From Pyrenula massariospora (lineage: Eukaryota; Ascomycota; Eurotiomycetes; Pyrenulales; Pyrenulaceae): DNA of 64,000 nt. Position numbers and translations under genes: made by a program. A model generated the notes under the pieces. That model saw only the letters and a list, made by a program, of their open reading frames with translations, was not told the DNA's origin and searched no databases. Shown piece after piece: positions 11,558 to 23,208 of the stretch; position 1 is the first letter of the stretch, and every line of letters begins with the position of its first letter. The DNA lies in assembly GCA_021030905.1 (NCBI GenBank), contig JAGFMI010000018.1:124001-188000 (forward strand), given 5' to 3'.

Positions 11558-13301
11558 TCATTCAGCAGCGTCCGTGGCAGGTTTCGCTCTCTCTCTAGGC
11601 GCTCCGTTCGCGTCCACCTGCTCACGTCCCGTCGCACCGCCAACCTTCCCATCAACCACCAAGCTCGGTTCACTCTTCGTCGCCTCAGCCGCTCCGCTCT
11701 TCACAGTACCATCCAGGGACATATGCTCGATACCTTCCTTTTCCTTCGCTTTTTGCATCTCAGGTGAGCCCGAATTGCCCATAGCTTCCGGACTCCCTTG
11801 CCACTTGGCGACATCCTTCTTTACCTGCTCCAGCTCATTCTGGAACCTCTTCCCAAACACATCGATGTAATAGGTCGCCCCATTATACACACTCCACCCG
11901 AACACCACGAGCAAGAACCCGGCACTTGGCCATCGGTACCAGAACCAAATCGGGCAGGGTAGCATTGTAAGCAGCGCATACGAATACTGGATCAGCATGA
12001 ACGCCGGATTTTGGAGATATACGGGGAGAGAGAGGACGAATTTTCCAATCCAAGTTCGTGAGTAGGAGCGACGGAGCCAGGTGAAGGAGGTGGGGCGGCC
12101 AGCGGCGATTTTCTCGCTACGCCGGACGGTGATGAGGAGATGATAGGAAAGTTGCCAGACCGCGTAAGCCAGGGTAGCCCAGCTGATCATAGAGAAGAGG
12201 GAGTAATGGATGGGAGAGGATGGATCGGAGTATTTGATGGAGTAGATTGCCGGGAAGCGGGTTTGGAGGGTGGAGGCTGGAGTGAGGTGGACGAGGGTGT
12301 GGAGAGTGACTGGAGGCATGATATGGATGAAGAGACTGGATGGATGTTAGCAGAGACAGAGAAGTATTATTCAGAAGGGCAAACCTGATGACTTTGTCGA
12401 GACTGTGGAAGACCATTGAATTACGCCACATGGCTATCGCTATGGCATTGTTGCCATATGCTAGGCAATAAGTGCTGATGAATAGTCGTTTCGATTGAGG
12501 AAATGCCCATATCGAAAGCATTGCAAGTAGGTTGACGAAATAACATAGGTCAGCGAGAAAGTAATGATAGCCTTTGCTGTGGTATGTGAAGAATCTCAAC
12601 GGCATAAAATAGCAGAGCTGTCCTGTAAACCACCAGTAAAAGTGCTCTGGAGCTGCACCGATCAGGTAGCCCTAGATGCCGTTTCAAATTAGACCTGTCT
12701 TCCATATGACATACGAAAACCAAAAGCTTACGCTCACGAAGACGTTGAGCACGCCTGCAATGAATGACATCTTCTCTCTTGCCGTGACTGTTGCTGTATC
12801 GGCCCACCGCTTCTGAAGGTGGTCCACAGAATTCCTCATTCTCCTTTTATATTTATCAAGCTGCTCCTCTGTGGATGGCACGCGCTTTCGCCACTCAGAT
12901 ACAGCCCGATCTTTGGCACTCATCCCAGTGAGTCGATTGCTGAGTTTGTCTCGTTGCCTCCGGACCTTCTCTGTCTGGGATGTGATTGTGGACTGCCACT
13001 TTTCTATTCTTTGAGGCAACGCAAGGTTGTCCAGTAGGTCAAAGACCGAGAGACGGTCGAGAGGAGGGAATGCCTCATCATCGTCAGGATATGAGGTGTT
13101 GGAGGTGAATGAAGCATTCCGAGATAAACTAGGAGTCAGAGACGGAGAGGTTGAGAGTGGCATCAGGCCATCAGTGCTGGGGGCTTCATTGCTAGAAGTG
13201 GTCGAGAGTCTCGCGGTCGCCTCAGGAGCTTCATCGTCAAGGACAGCAGGCTCGGAATGGCTCTTCTGAGGAAGAGACGGAGGTTCTGTCGGATCTGACA
13301 T
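11558..13301 (-). CDS. GPC1: Glycerophosphocholine acyltransferase, DUF2838 membrane protein
   Basis: Integral ER membrane enzyme that acylates glycerophosphocholine to lysophosphatidylcholine. Three exons: 12732-13301, 12385-12671 and 11558-12335, with 60- and 49-bp introns; 544 aa. The start is the ATG at 13301 (MSDPTEPPS), since the upstream in-frame stretch has no ATG. The first 130 residues are Ser/Thr-rich and disordered, followed by a basic amphipathic region (KWQSTITSQTEKVRRQRDKL). The rest is a multi-pass core. Both splice joins fall inside conserved blocks: FVS|GYLIGAAPEHF and DKVI(S)LFIHIMPPVTLH. Other family blocks are GYHYFLADLCYFVN, FISTYCLAYGNNAIAIAMWRNS and PCPIWFWYRWPS. The C-terminal 80 residues are charged and low complexity. 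The identity rests on the DUF2838 pattern of yeast YGR149W. Confidence 0.9.
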
Positions 13302-14005
13302 AGGGTGGGACGTGTCTATGTAGTTCAGGGACCGAGGATGTTGGAGGTAACTGCCCCGCTTAACAGGCAAATATCCGTCGATATTGATAGCAGCCTCAGT
13401 AGCTGCAGTACAACGAGCTAGGGGCCCGAACAGAATGTGTAGTGGGGTGCCGTTCGAGGGATAAGGATAGAGGACTCTCAGTAAGACTTAGGATAGGTGG
13501 GCCTTTAGGTCGCACCAGGAATGTCATTCACACAAACAACGCGGATCAGCAAGCATGAGATCAGAGAACGGGCCGTAGGAGCAAGTGGCTATCACAAAGT
13601 CGCAGCTATGTTGAAGGAACAGGCCAACGAGGAGGCCAAGATGTCGAACGTGCACCCCGGTATTATTGTTGATACGTGCGCGATACACAGAAATGACGTT
13701 CCGAGCAACCTTAAATCGCACCAAGTCGCGCTCATGATCACGTGCACCCGCGCCCACGCGCCAGACCCGCATCGTGATTCTTGGGCGAGCCAACCCCAAG
13801 CAAGTCAACAAGAAACGACCCCAGTATGGCGCTCTCAGAATTCATTTGGAAATTATTCCGACGTTAGCTGAGTCTATGCGATTCAATTCGCCTCCGATTC
13901 GCCCTCACCTGCCCGCCTGGCTGTTCAGGTACCGCTCTGTCCCCGGCGCAACTTGATTGATCGCAATTCAGCCCAGCTTCAGCAGTTGCACACGGTTTCT
14001 CAACT
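13302..14005. other. Divergent promoter region, GPC1 / SMC1
   Basis: No supported gene. Both flanking genes are read away from this 704-bp stretch. A 116-codon frame at 13521-13871 is matched by an equally long frame on the other strand, and neither has a domain. Confidence 0.55.
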
Positions 14006-17000
14006 ATGGGCAAGTTACTGAAGATCGAGCTTTTCAATTTCAAATCCTACAAGGGCCACCATGTTCTTCTCTTTGGCGATGCCTTCTTCACCTCTATTAT
14101 TGGGCCAAATGGTTCTGGCAAGTCCAACGCGTAAGGTTCCCGCGACCGTCAACTGACCAGAAATTCATCTGACGCTTTACAGTATGGACGCTATCTCTTT
14201 CGTGCTAGGCATCAAATCGTCACACCTACGATCAACACACCTTCGCGATTTGGTGTACCGGGGCCGCGTTCTGCGCACATCAAAAATCAATGGTGACGGC
14301 TCTGCGACAACTAATGGCGTCGACGGCCATGTCAACGGAGAAGTCAACGGAGATGCCGTCGGCACACAATCTCAAGAGCGAAACGATCCAAAGTCAGCCT
14401 GGGTCATGGCTGTCTATGAAGATGATGCTGGCGACGAGCAGCAATGGAAGCGCACCATCACAAATCAAGGTGTCAGCGAATACAGGATCAACAATCAAGT
14501 CGTGACAGCACAAGAATACAACGAAGCCTTGGAGCAGGAGAACATTTTGATCAAGGCCAGAAACTTTCTAGTCTTCCAAGGAGATGTCGAAGCAATTGCA
14601 TCGCAATCCCCAAAGGATCTAACCAGATTGATTGAGCAAATATCGGGCAGTCTTGAGTACAAGGCTGAGTACGAGCGGCTCAAGGTTGAGTCAGAAGAAG
14701 CAGCTGAGCAACAAACTTTCCAGCTCAACAGAAGGCGCGGCATAAATTCGGAAATAAAGCAATACCAGGAGCAAAAACGCGAGGCCGAAAATTATGCAAG
14801 AAAGGCTGATGAGCGTGACCAGGCAATTGTCACTCACATCTTATGGAAGCTGTATCATTTCCAAAACCTAATTGAAGAGTCAAGTGCTGAGATTCAGAAG
14901 CATCAAGAAGAGCTCAAAGAGTTTCGAAGGGGCGTTGCTAAATATGAGCGAAATCTTGAGGATGCTAAGAAGGATCATGCTCAGGTTGGCCGAGAGGTGG
15001 GCAAAGCAGAGCGTCTGATCAAGCAGAAAGAACGTGAAATTGAGGACAAGACAAACTCGCTCGTGCCTGTCGACGAGAAAATTCAGATTTCGACTAAAAA
15101 ACTCGCTAAATATGCTGCTCGTGTCGCTGAAATTGAAAAAGAACGGAACGTACAGGACATGCAAGTCAAGCAACTTTCGAAAGACCTCCAAGTCGTAGAA
15201 AAAGCGCAGGCCCAGTGGGATGCGAACTGGAAAAAAGCCGCCAGCAAGAAAGGCGGCCAGCTAAGCGATGCAGATCTTCAGCAGTACAATAGCCTGAAGC
15301 ATGAAGTCAACAAGCGGTCTTCTGCTGACCAAACCAATGTCGACAGCCTTCGGCGCCAACGTACTGGTGATGAAGGCACCGTGAGCAGTTTAAAGAGCAA
15401 AGTCGACAGCATCGAGTGGCAAGTTAGTGCCTTCGAGAATGAGTTGAAAAACATCACCGAGCGTAGAAATGAAGCAAGTGAGATGTCGAAAGAAACTTCA
15501 AAGGAGATTGAGGCGAAGAAGAAAGAGTTGAATAAGATGATATCCGAGCGCCTGCGGCTGTCTCAGAAAAGGACCGAGACTGAGGAAAAGTTGCAAGAAG
15601 TCCTCAAGAAGCTCGTTGAAGCCGACGATGGGCGCAAACAGAGTGAGAAAGAGGCTCGAATGAAAGAGACTATATCCACCATGAAGCGTATTTTCCCAGG
15701 TGTCAAAGGCCGAGTCAGCGAGCTTTGCAAACCAAAGCAAAAGAAGTACGCCGAAGCGGTCAGCACAGTCCTTGGTCGCCACTTTGATGCAATTGTAGTA
15801 GACACAGAGAAGACAGCTAAAGAGTGCATTCAGCACCTTCGAGATCAACGATCAGGTCAAGCCACGTTCATCCCTCTTGACACGATACAAGTCAAGGCCA
15901 TTAACTCAAATTTGAAAGGAATGCACCGTGGCATGCGGCCTGCCATCGACACTGTTGACTTCGATCAAAATGTTTCCAGAGCTATTTCCTACGCGTGCGG
16001 CAACTCCATCATATGCGATGATCTTTCAATTGCGAAATATCTCTGCTATGAGAAGGGAGTTGATGCAAAGGCTGTCACTCTTGATGGTACTGTCATTCAC
16101 AAGGGTGGTCTTATGACTGGTGGCAGAGGCCGGGAGCAGAACGCTCGTCGATGGGAGGATAGCGAGGTTGAAAATCTGCATCGGTTGAAAGACAAACTGC
16201 TCACTGAGCTCTCAAATCTTCCCAAACCGCATCGGAGAGGCGCTGAGGAAGAAATCTTACAAGGTGAGCTGAGTGGCTTGGAGCAACGACTCGTGTACTT
16301 TCAAAACCAATTCAGTGGTTTTGAAAAGAATCTAGCCAGTAAGAAGAAAGAGCTCGACCATACAAAAGGTCAATTGAGGGAAGTTCAGCCTAAGTACAAA
16401 GACAAACAACGCGCACTTGAACGACTTGACAAGAACATTGAGGAGATCCAGGGATCTGTAAGCGCCGTCGAAGATGAGGTCTACGGAGACTTCTGTCGCC
16501 GACTTGGATTCGACAATATCCGAGACTATGAATCGCAACAAGGCTCTCTTCAGCAAGAGGCTACTCAAAAGAGGCTTGAATTTACCACTCAGAAAAGCAG
16601 ACTTGAGAACCAGATGAGTTTCGAAAAGCAGAGGCTCCAAGCAACAGAAGAGCGTATTCAGAATCTCCAAACACAAGACCAGCAAGACAGGTCGATGATT
16701 GATGAGTTCAATGCTGAACGAGACATCATTCAAGAGGACATCAACACGATGACATCCGAACTGGAAGAACTCGAAGAAGCTCTTGATGTTCAAAAAGACA
16801 AACATACCAAAACAGGCGAAAAGCTTGCAGATCAACGCCAGGAAGTTCAGAAAAGGAGCAAAAAAGTCGAAGGCACCTTGAAAGCTGTCAGCGCTCTAGA
16901 GGCCGAGATCCAGCGCAACTCTTCGAGCCGGTACACATTGCTACGTCGCTGCAAGCTCGACAATATCGCCTTACCGCTCACGGAAGACTCGTCTGCTCTG

Positions 17001-17895
17001 GACCAATTACCAATCGACGAGCTTCTTCAAGCTGATCCAGACGCCATGGACGTCGATGAAGAGGACCCTAGCGCCGCCGTCAAGCTCGAAATCCAAGACT
17101 ACGGCATAGAGCCGGACTTCGAACAACTAGACGATGACCTCAAAGAAGAATCTAATGACCGGCTTGAGGAGCAACTCCAAGAACGAATCCGCAATCTCAA
17201 CTCTGAGCTCGACAAAATCTCTCCTAATATGCGCGCCATGGACCGGCTTGATTCCGTCGAGTCTAAACTCCGCGCCACTGAAAAGGAATTCGACGATTCC
17301 CGTAAAGCGTACCGCCAGGCTAAGGAAGCCTTTGAGGACGTAACAAGCCGCCGGTCAGAGCTCTTCAACAAAGCCTTCTCCCACATCTCCGACCAAATTG
17401 GTCCAATCTACAAAGACCTGACACGAAGCACGAACTTCCCCATCGGTGGACAAGCATACCTCGACATCGAAGATTCCGACGAGCCCTACCTCGACGGCAT
17501 CAAATACCACGCCATGCCTCCACTCAAACGATTCCGGGATATGGAACACCTTTCTGGCGGCGAAAAGACAATGGCAGCCCTAGCACTATTATTTGCTGTA
17601 CACTCATACCAGCCGTCGCCTTTCTTTGTGCTCGACGAGGTCGACGCCGCTCTTGACAATGCCAATGTTGGCAAGATTGCGAATTATATTCGGGAACATG
17701 CAGGACCGGGGATGCAGTTCATCGTCATTAGTTTGAAGACGGGTTTGTTTCAGCAGAGCGAGGCGTTGGTCGGGATTTATCGAGATCAGGCGGTCAATAG
17801 CTCGAAGAGCTTGACGCTAGACGTAAGTTTACTCCTGTCCGCGCTACTTGTGTTTAGGGTTACTGACGAGGAAACAGTTACGGAAGTATCAGTGA
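14006..17895 (+). CDS. SMC1: Cohesin subunit Smc1
   Basis: ATPase of the cohesin ring, paired with Smc3 and closed by the kleisin Scc1/Rad21; acts in sister-chromatid cohesion and DNA repair. Three exons: 14006-14130, 14183-17822 and 17878-17895, with introns of 52 and 55 bp; 1260 aa, the normal length. Exon 1 carries the start [17 protein letters not shown] and Walker A (GPNGSGKS, residues 33-40); the first intron sits directly after it. Two long coiled coils flank the hinge (about 530-660, with [10 protein letters not shown] and [14 protein letters not shown]). The C-terminal head has the signature [16 protein letters not shown] near 1165 and Walker [13 protein letters not shown] near 1190. 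The last 18-nt exon supplies the conserved ending LTLD|LRKYQ; reading through the second intron instead gives an unrelated tail. Confidence 0.97.
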
Positions 17896-18839
17896 GCTAT
17901 GGAATAATGTGCTACGAATTTTCGGCGATGGTGTTCGGCGTGGTGTGATGAAGGAATGGATAGCCGTCGAATTGGCATGTAAAGTTACATCACAGGCGTA
18001 AGGGACATTGTGCGTATAGCTAGATGGGCGTGGCTCTAGACACACCTGCGCGCGAAAGTGTATTTGGCACTTGCGCTGCAGCGGCGAGGTAATGCAATGT
18101 TGAACCCAGAAGATATGTCGTTCCTCTCCCTCTATAACATGCTAGCTACAAGTGTCTATCCATTCACCGCACAATGTTTCCAGACAGTCCCCGCCACAAG
18201 CACTCAATACATATACTCGCCTTTTTAAGTCAGAGCCTAGGCCCCTATAATTCCAACACACCGGACACGAACCCTCGCACATCTGTCCAATCGTTCTCAT
18301 CGTCTGATCCAACTCCGAGCAAGTCACCAACAAACATGCCATCCGAAGCCCAGTGCTGGCCATCACGCCGTCATCAGAATCTCAAAATCCGGTACGCAAC
18401 CAAAAACCGATTTTTCGCGTTGCAAATTACCGTTTCGGGAAGAACGCGCCCATTCATTGCGGAGGAACCCAGCATACCATGGTACAGCGAGGACGGCCGG
18501 AGCATGGTCAAAAATGGATAGATATTAATAAATCGATTTTTGCAGGGCGCGTCTAGTATACATATCCCGCTCAGAACTGTTCTGATGCTTCCGCCTTTTC
18601 CACCGATCGCCTATTCCGCTACGTTAACGCTGATCAAATAGTACCAACAAACGCTTAAGTCCCTCCCTTCAGAGAGCCGACACTCGCATCACCCTCTCTG
18701 CGCCAGCTTCTCGCTCTCCTTTCTCAGCACTTAGCAAACCCCCGATCCACCCGTCTCCCTCCCGCCACTACCTGTACGTCCTCCCCTTCCCCTCTGTCAA
18801 CCCAGAAAACCCCCAAGCTAACAATCCCATCCCAGCACC
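17896..18839. other. Intergenic with possible spliced leader
   Basis: No supported protein-coding frame. Directly before the small proline-rich frame, GTACGT at 18774 and a GCTAAC...CCCAG acceptor ending at 18835 outline a well-formed 62-bp intron. It would lie in a 5' leader because no ATG precedes it in frame. The last 180 bp are strongly C-rich. Confidence 0.45.
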
Positions 18840-19272
18840 ATGCCCCTCACCCTCCAAACCCCCCTCCGCATCTCCTCCCCGTCCCCGCCCGACACCCCCT
18901 CCACCCCATCCTCTCCCACCCCCGCCCCCATACCCTTCCTCCTCCTCCACCACCACCTCCGCACCCCCAGACACCGACCCAATCCCCCCCGAATACAGCC
19001 CGCAGAACTGGTCCACCACCCTGTTCCTCGCCTTCGCGACCCCCGCCTCGGACCACGACCACGACCCAATCCCGCACGAGTACCAGCCGCGGTCCTGGTT
19101 TGGCGTCCCGGAGCGCGCGTTTTCGCGTGCGAGGCGCTGTCGAGGTGAGCGCGAGGGGTGGGTTCAGCCGACGCCGCTGCTGGGATGGATGGTGGGGAAG
19201 GTTTGGAGGAGGGGGGGATGTTGGGGGGGCTTTTTCGCGTTTTGGAGGGGGTGGAGTATTGAGCTGTGTTGA
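18840..19272 (+). pseudogene. Small proline-rich gene with apparent +1 frameshift
   Basis: An ATG at 18840 opens a Ser/Thr/Pro-rich frame (MPLTLQTPLRISSP...). The protein-like continuation lies in the next frame, open from before 18841 to a TGA at 19270. That second frame contains DPIPPEYSPQNW and, about 37 residues later, DPIPHEYQPRSW, an internal duplication of a DPIPxEYxPxxW motif, followed by SWFGVPERAFSRARR. It has no in-frame ATG. The switch would fall in the C-runs around 18917-18930, where one extra base would explain it: either an assembly error in a homopolymer or a real frameshift. A spliced leader ends five bases before the ATG. I do not recognise the family. Confidence 0.35.
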
Positions 19273-19920
19273 CGGAGGCTTGAGGTGTGTTGTTGTGTTT
19301 GTATGGTTGACTGATTAGCGGGTATATGATTTGAATGATATCTATTGCGGACAAATTTATAGAGCCCTCTTGCGGATACCTGAGACCAGCAGAAGAGAGA
19401 AAGTCTAAGAAGCAATGCCCACAAGTTGAGTGCAGATAGGGTACACACTAAAGTTTCTTGTCTCTCTCCATGCTACATTCCTCGAATCGAGAACAACAAG
19501 GTCCATCTAGTACTCTCGTGACTTAAAACCTCCGAGTCTGAGCACCCGGACGGAGAAGTAAGACCTCCATGTCTGTTCAATCTGATCTCCTCACGATGTG
19601 ACTTGACATCCATGCATTGCCAAGGCCAGAGTCCTTCGACGCCATCACTTTAGTCCAGGCCATTCAACTTACGGAGTCCGTCTCCAGGGACTGGAATTCT
19701 TAAATTGCTCCGACTCGCAGACTAAGGCGGGCAATAACAACTCGAAGATCCTCACGCTGTGAACGAAAAGCGGCATTGCAGCATAAGCAGTTTGCCAAAC
19801 ACTAGTCGGAAAGGCAACGAGCCATATTCACATAAGTGACAGATGCATCCGTGAGATGATTTTTGAAACGTCGATGGAGCCATGCATCGGGATTAAGCGT
19901 CTGTTCATTCGATGCTATCT
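19273..19920. other. Intergenic, no gene seen
   Basis: 648 bp of mixed composition with no long frame. It includes the 3' flank of the two-TM protein gene on the minus strand. Confidence 0.55.
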
Positions 19921-20877
19921 TTATGAAAATCTTTTGCTCGTAAGGGCGGGATTCGAATCCGTAGGTGCCGATACCAGCCTGTAAAGAGTGCGCCCTTCGT
20001 CTGCAAATGTTCCGTTCACGTCAAGCTTACAGGCACCCCATGAGCCTTTGATATACACCGTGCTGAAACCCTCTTGAGACAGGACTCTTTTGATAGAATA
20101 CCAAAGCCACCACAAGGCCGGACGGATTGTAGAACGTGACAGATCCTGCATCTGTTTGTACGACGCGTATCTGTTATCAGCCACAGACCAGGCAGGCCTC
20201 TTGCCTTCCACAAGAGTCGGATTGACGAAGACATCGGTAGGTTTAACTCTCAGCACTCTGGGTTTTAGCAGCGGACGCGCAATGGCGACTTCTAGATCAA
20301 GTCCATTCTTAGAAGGTATAGTTTTGATGAACTTAATAACCCCGGATGCCCTCCAGAAAGCGGCTGCTGCAGAACCGGCAAAGATGATACATACACCACC
20401 ATATGCAACTGGGATACCCCAGTGTAGATCAAGTTGTGGATTGTTAGCAAGAGCCGGCAGCAATCGCGCTGTCTGAGCAGCACAACCCCAGAGAACTGTC
20501 ACAAGCGCACACATGGAGAAATGATAGATTTTGAGTCCTGGAGCTCGATATAGCTCTGTTTGTGCTCTGGACTCGCCAAGAGTTCTTGCCAGCTCGTCCT
20601 GAAGTTGCGCTCGGGAACGGTAAGCTACAGTAGGTAGGTCGGCAGCAGGTTTCCCAGAGCCGACAGAAGGGGAGACATTGCGACTAGCCCCTAAAGAGAC
20701 CCTTGACGCCTTAGAAGATGCTAGGCGCTTTGGAGGCTCTGCTGAGAACGGCGAAGATCTCATAAATGGTCGACGAAGGCATAGATATTTTGGAGATTTC
20801 CTAACGCACAGGCTGTGGACGAAGTCGATCTTGGCTTGACAAGGAGATTGCCATGTATAAATGCGATTCAAGAGCAT
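19921..20877 (-). CDS. Two-TM protein, probably mitochondrial (TMEM223-like?)
   Basis: Single exon, 318 aa, ATG at 20875-20877. The first 80 residues are basic, rich in Arg, Ser and Ala and poor in acidic residues (KYLCLRRPFMRSSPF, RLASSKASRVSLGASRN), which looks like a mitochondrial targeting region. Two hydrophobic segments follow, about residues 118-142 (HFSMCALVTVLWGCAAQTARLL) and 153-176 (WGIPVAYGGVCIIFAGSAAAAFW), joined by a short loop. A soluble C-terminal domain of about 140 residues follows. Two TM segments preceded by an ELYRAPGLKIYHF-type lead-in and followed by a beta-rich domain resemble the TMEM223/TMEM186 type of inner-membrane assembly proteins. This is a resemblance in layout only, so no gene name is given. 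Confidence 0.7.
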   Translation of the reverse strand: MLLNRIYTWQSPCQAKIDFVHSLCVRKSPKYLCLRRPFMRSSPFSAEPPKRLASSKASRVSLGASRNVSPSVGSGKPAADLPTVAYRSRAQLQDELARTLGESRAQTELYRAPGLKIYHFSMCALVTVLWGCAAQTARLLPALANNPQLDLHWGIPVAYGGVCIIFAGSAAAAFWRASGVIKFIKTIPSKNGLDLEVAIARPLLKPRVLRVKPTDVFVNPTLVEGKRPAWSVADNRYASYKQMQDLSRSTIRPALWWLWYSIKRVLSQEGFSTVYIKGSWGACKLDVNGTFADEGRTLYRLVSAPTDSNPALTSKRFS

Positions 20878-22189
20878 CTTAGTGCTGGTGAGGCTCTCTC
20901 AGGAAGAGAAACGGATCCTCTCACCGCTTAGAGCTTGATTAGGGACTTCTAAGGATCATATGGCCAAAGGAAAGCGGTTGGTCTTGACTGAATGATTTTG
21001 CCGCACAGTCACATTGAGTCTGAGTAAATGCAGCGGGAAATAAATCGAATAACTATCATAAAGGCATTACTTCTAACGAGATGTATTGGATGGGATCATT
21101 TGGAGGTTCGGAGAGCAAGCTTTGCTCGTTTGCCAAGACACTAGCGAGATGGTCGCGTTTTCCACGTATCGATAAGAAAGTCAGGGGCTGGGAGACGGAA
21201 GTCGTCCCCAGGCCGATTATTAGCCGTTAAGGGGGCCACGACTTCTGTCATCCAGCCTCGAGGCTCGCACGTTCAGGTTAGGCAGCTTGGCAGGGCTGAC
21301 TTGAACCCCCCTGTAGCAGTCAATTTCACTTGTTCCTTCATGAAACGCAGCATCGACTTCTCCGAGCCTGCTTGTCCTTTTGTGGAATCGTAGACCGAAA
21401 ATCCCGCGAACGCTTCATCCGAACCTAGACGGTAGACCAGCTATCCCTAGGTTAGGGTCCTTTACGAAGTAGGAGCTTTTTTTCTTAAGCGTGCTGGCTC
21501 CGAGGAGCCTCAACTTTCTTTTGCAGAGAGAATCTCCGGACATGGGCCCCTGCATCTGTAGCAATACTACCTTATGTACGTCTGCAGCAACACGTCCGCC
21601 GCCTAGGACAAGCCTGTAACCGGCGCCAAACCTTAACCTACTCGAAGGCAAAAGTACAGCACACGAGATTCAGAGGCACTTGTCCCGGCACGCTCTCCGC
21701 GGTGTAAGATGAACGCCCGACTGCATCAACTTGGCCTATCACCAGACCGCCGCTTGTGGTGAGTCCATCATTTCAGGGTCGTTGAACCAGAGCTGAAGGA
21801 CATAGGTATTAACCTCGACGGATTTCTCGGCTGTATAGCGCTGCTTTGACATGACTACAGATGCGATTACCGCTAATCCAGATCTCGACTCTGTTTGTGC
21901 ACGGCAGAACCAATGGCTTGCAGTCATCATTCAACCTTAGCCTATGAGATGATCTCAGCGCTCCTGAATAGATGGCACAGCCACAGTGTGACCGGGCAAG
22001 GCAGAAGTCGTTTGATAATCCTTGTCGGTAATTTCAACCCTACCATTTCCCCTTTCCGCTTGTGTACTGGACCACGTTATAATCATATTGAAACATCTGA
22101 TTGTTTCTCTCGGTTTTCATAACACCATTTTGCCTCAAGCGCAACTGCTCTTTTCATGTCGCAATAGCGATCCATACTGTTTATTCTAA
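20878..22189. other. 1.3-kb intergenic region with inverted repeat
   Basis: No supported gene. It contains a diverged short inverted repeat at 21186-21259, related to the one at 39683. Open frames of 60-80 codons are present but carry no recognisable features. Confidence 0.5.
21186..21259. repeat. Short inverted repeat, copy B (MITE-like)
   Basis: Left arm 21186-21209 (GGCTGGGAGACGGAAGTCGT...) pairs with right arm about 21232-21259, whose reverse complement starts GAGGCTGGATGACAGAAGTC. The arms are separated by a loop of about 22 bp. The right arm also matches the arms of the element at 39683-39778, with about four differences in 25 bases. No target duplication is evident. Confidence 0.55.
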
Positions 22190-23208
22190 ATGCACAAAAT
22201 AATATGTATTGTGGTCATTTTCGTTTCCACCCTGGCTCAGAGCAAGAAAATATGCTATTACCCCAGCGGTTTGACAGCAGGTTCGGACGTCCAACCGTGT
22301 AATGAAGAAGGCGACAGTAACTGCTGCCTCACTGGCGAAACTTGTCTCTCCAATGGCCTTTGCTTTGGGGCAACTATTGGTATGGTATGGGTTCCGGGCT
22401 TGGTGCATTGCACTTCTATCAAATGTTGCAAAGGCAGGATACACTAACGTTCGACTTCTTAGGTATATAGAGGCGGTTGTACCGACAAAGATTTCAACAG
22501 TCCGGAATGTTCGCGCCTTTGCCTCGATGGTAAGTTATAACCGTCGGCATGAAAGCCTCGTCCAGTTCTATTCTCCGGCTAATGATTACCTCAGAGTCAC
22601 CTAACAGCTGGGCGAATATGAACAGTTGCGGCGAGGACCAGGATTTCCAGTTCTGGTGCGGCAACTACCAAGAAACCTCGACCTGCTCGAACGGCACAAA
22701 TGGCACCCTTTTCGACTGGCCAAAAGCTACCGCTGTACGGATTGTAGGTGCCGCTGGCCCAACGCTGACTGTAACCTCGTCAATCTCTCCAACATCCTCC
22801 GGCGACCCCAGCTCAGTCGTAACGACCACAACATCGGCGCGCACGACAACCTTCTCCGACGGCTCCAGCGCCACGACAACAGTCACGGCGTCATGCCCCC
22901 TCTCGCCCGCCGACAAACCAAGCAACAGCAAAAACGACAAGAAAGCCGTCGGTGTCGGTCTGGGTATCGGCATCCCGCTCGCCCTCCTCGCAGCCTTTCT
23001 TGGCCTGTTATTCTGGAAGGAGCGGAAGTACACGCACCATCTTCTTGACAATCAGAACCGGATCCAGAAGCAAGGGCACGATATTCGCAAGACCGGCGCC
23101 GTGCATGGAGACGTGCCTAGACAGCGGGGGAGCAACGATCCGCCGTGGGGGTATCACGAGATGCACGCGAAGGAATCGAGGTCGGAGTTGGCGGTGCCGT
23201 CGAGCTAG
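22190..23208 (+). CDS. Single-pass cell-surface protein, Mid2/WSC-like layout
   Basis: Three exons: 22190-22384, 22463-22529 and 22595-23208, giving 291 aa. Residues 1-18 are a signal peptide (MHKIICIVVIFVSTLAQS). The extracellular part has about a dozen cysteines; splicing joins LCFGATIGM|VYRGGCTDKDF and CLD(E)SPNSWANMNSC, the usual cysteine pattern of this fungal family. A Ser/Thr-rich stalk (about 150-195) is a likely O-mannosylation region. One transmembrane helix (about 205-228, glycine- and leucine-rich) is followed by a basic KERKY stop and a 60-residue cytoplasmic tail. The layout resembles cell-wall stress sensors, but sensor function is inferred from architecture alone. Introns are 78 and 65 bp. 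Confidence 0.8.

Noticed and set aside
18818-19354. 178-codon minus-strand frame rich in Gly, Trp and Arg
   Set aside because: Low-complexity complement of the C/G-rich island; no start context or domain.
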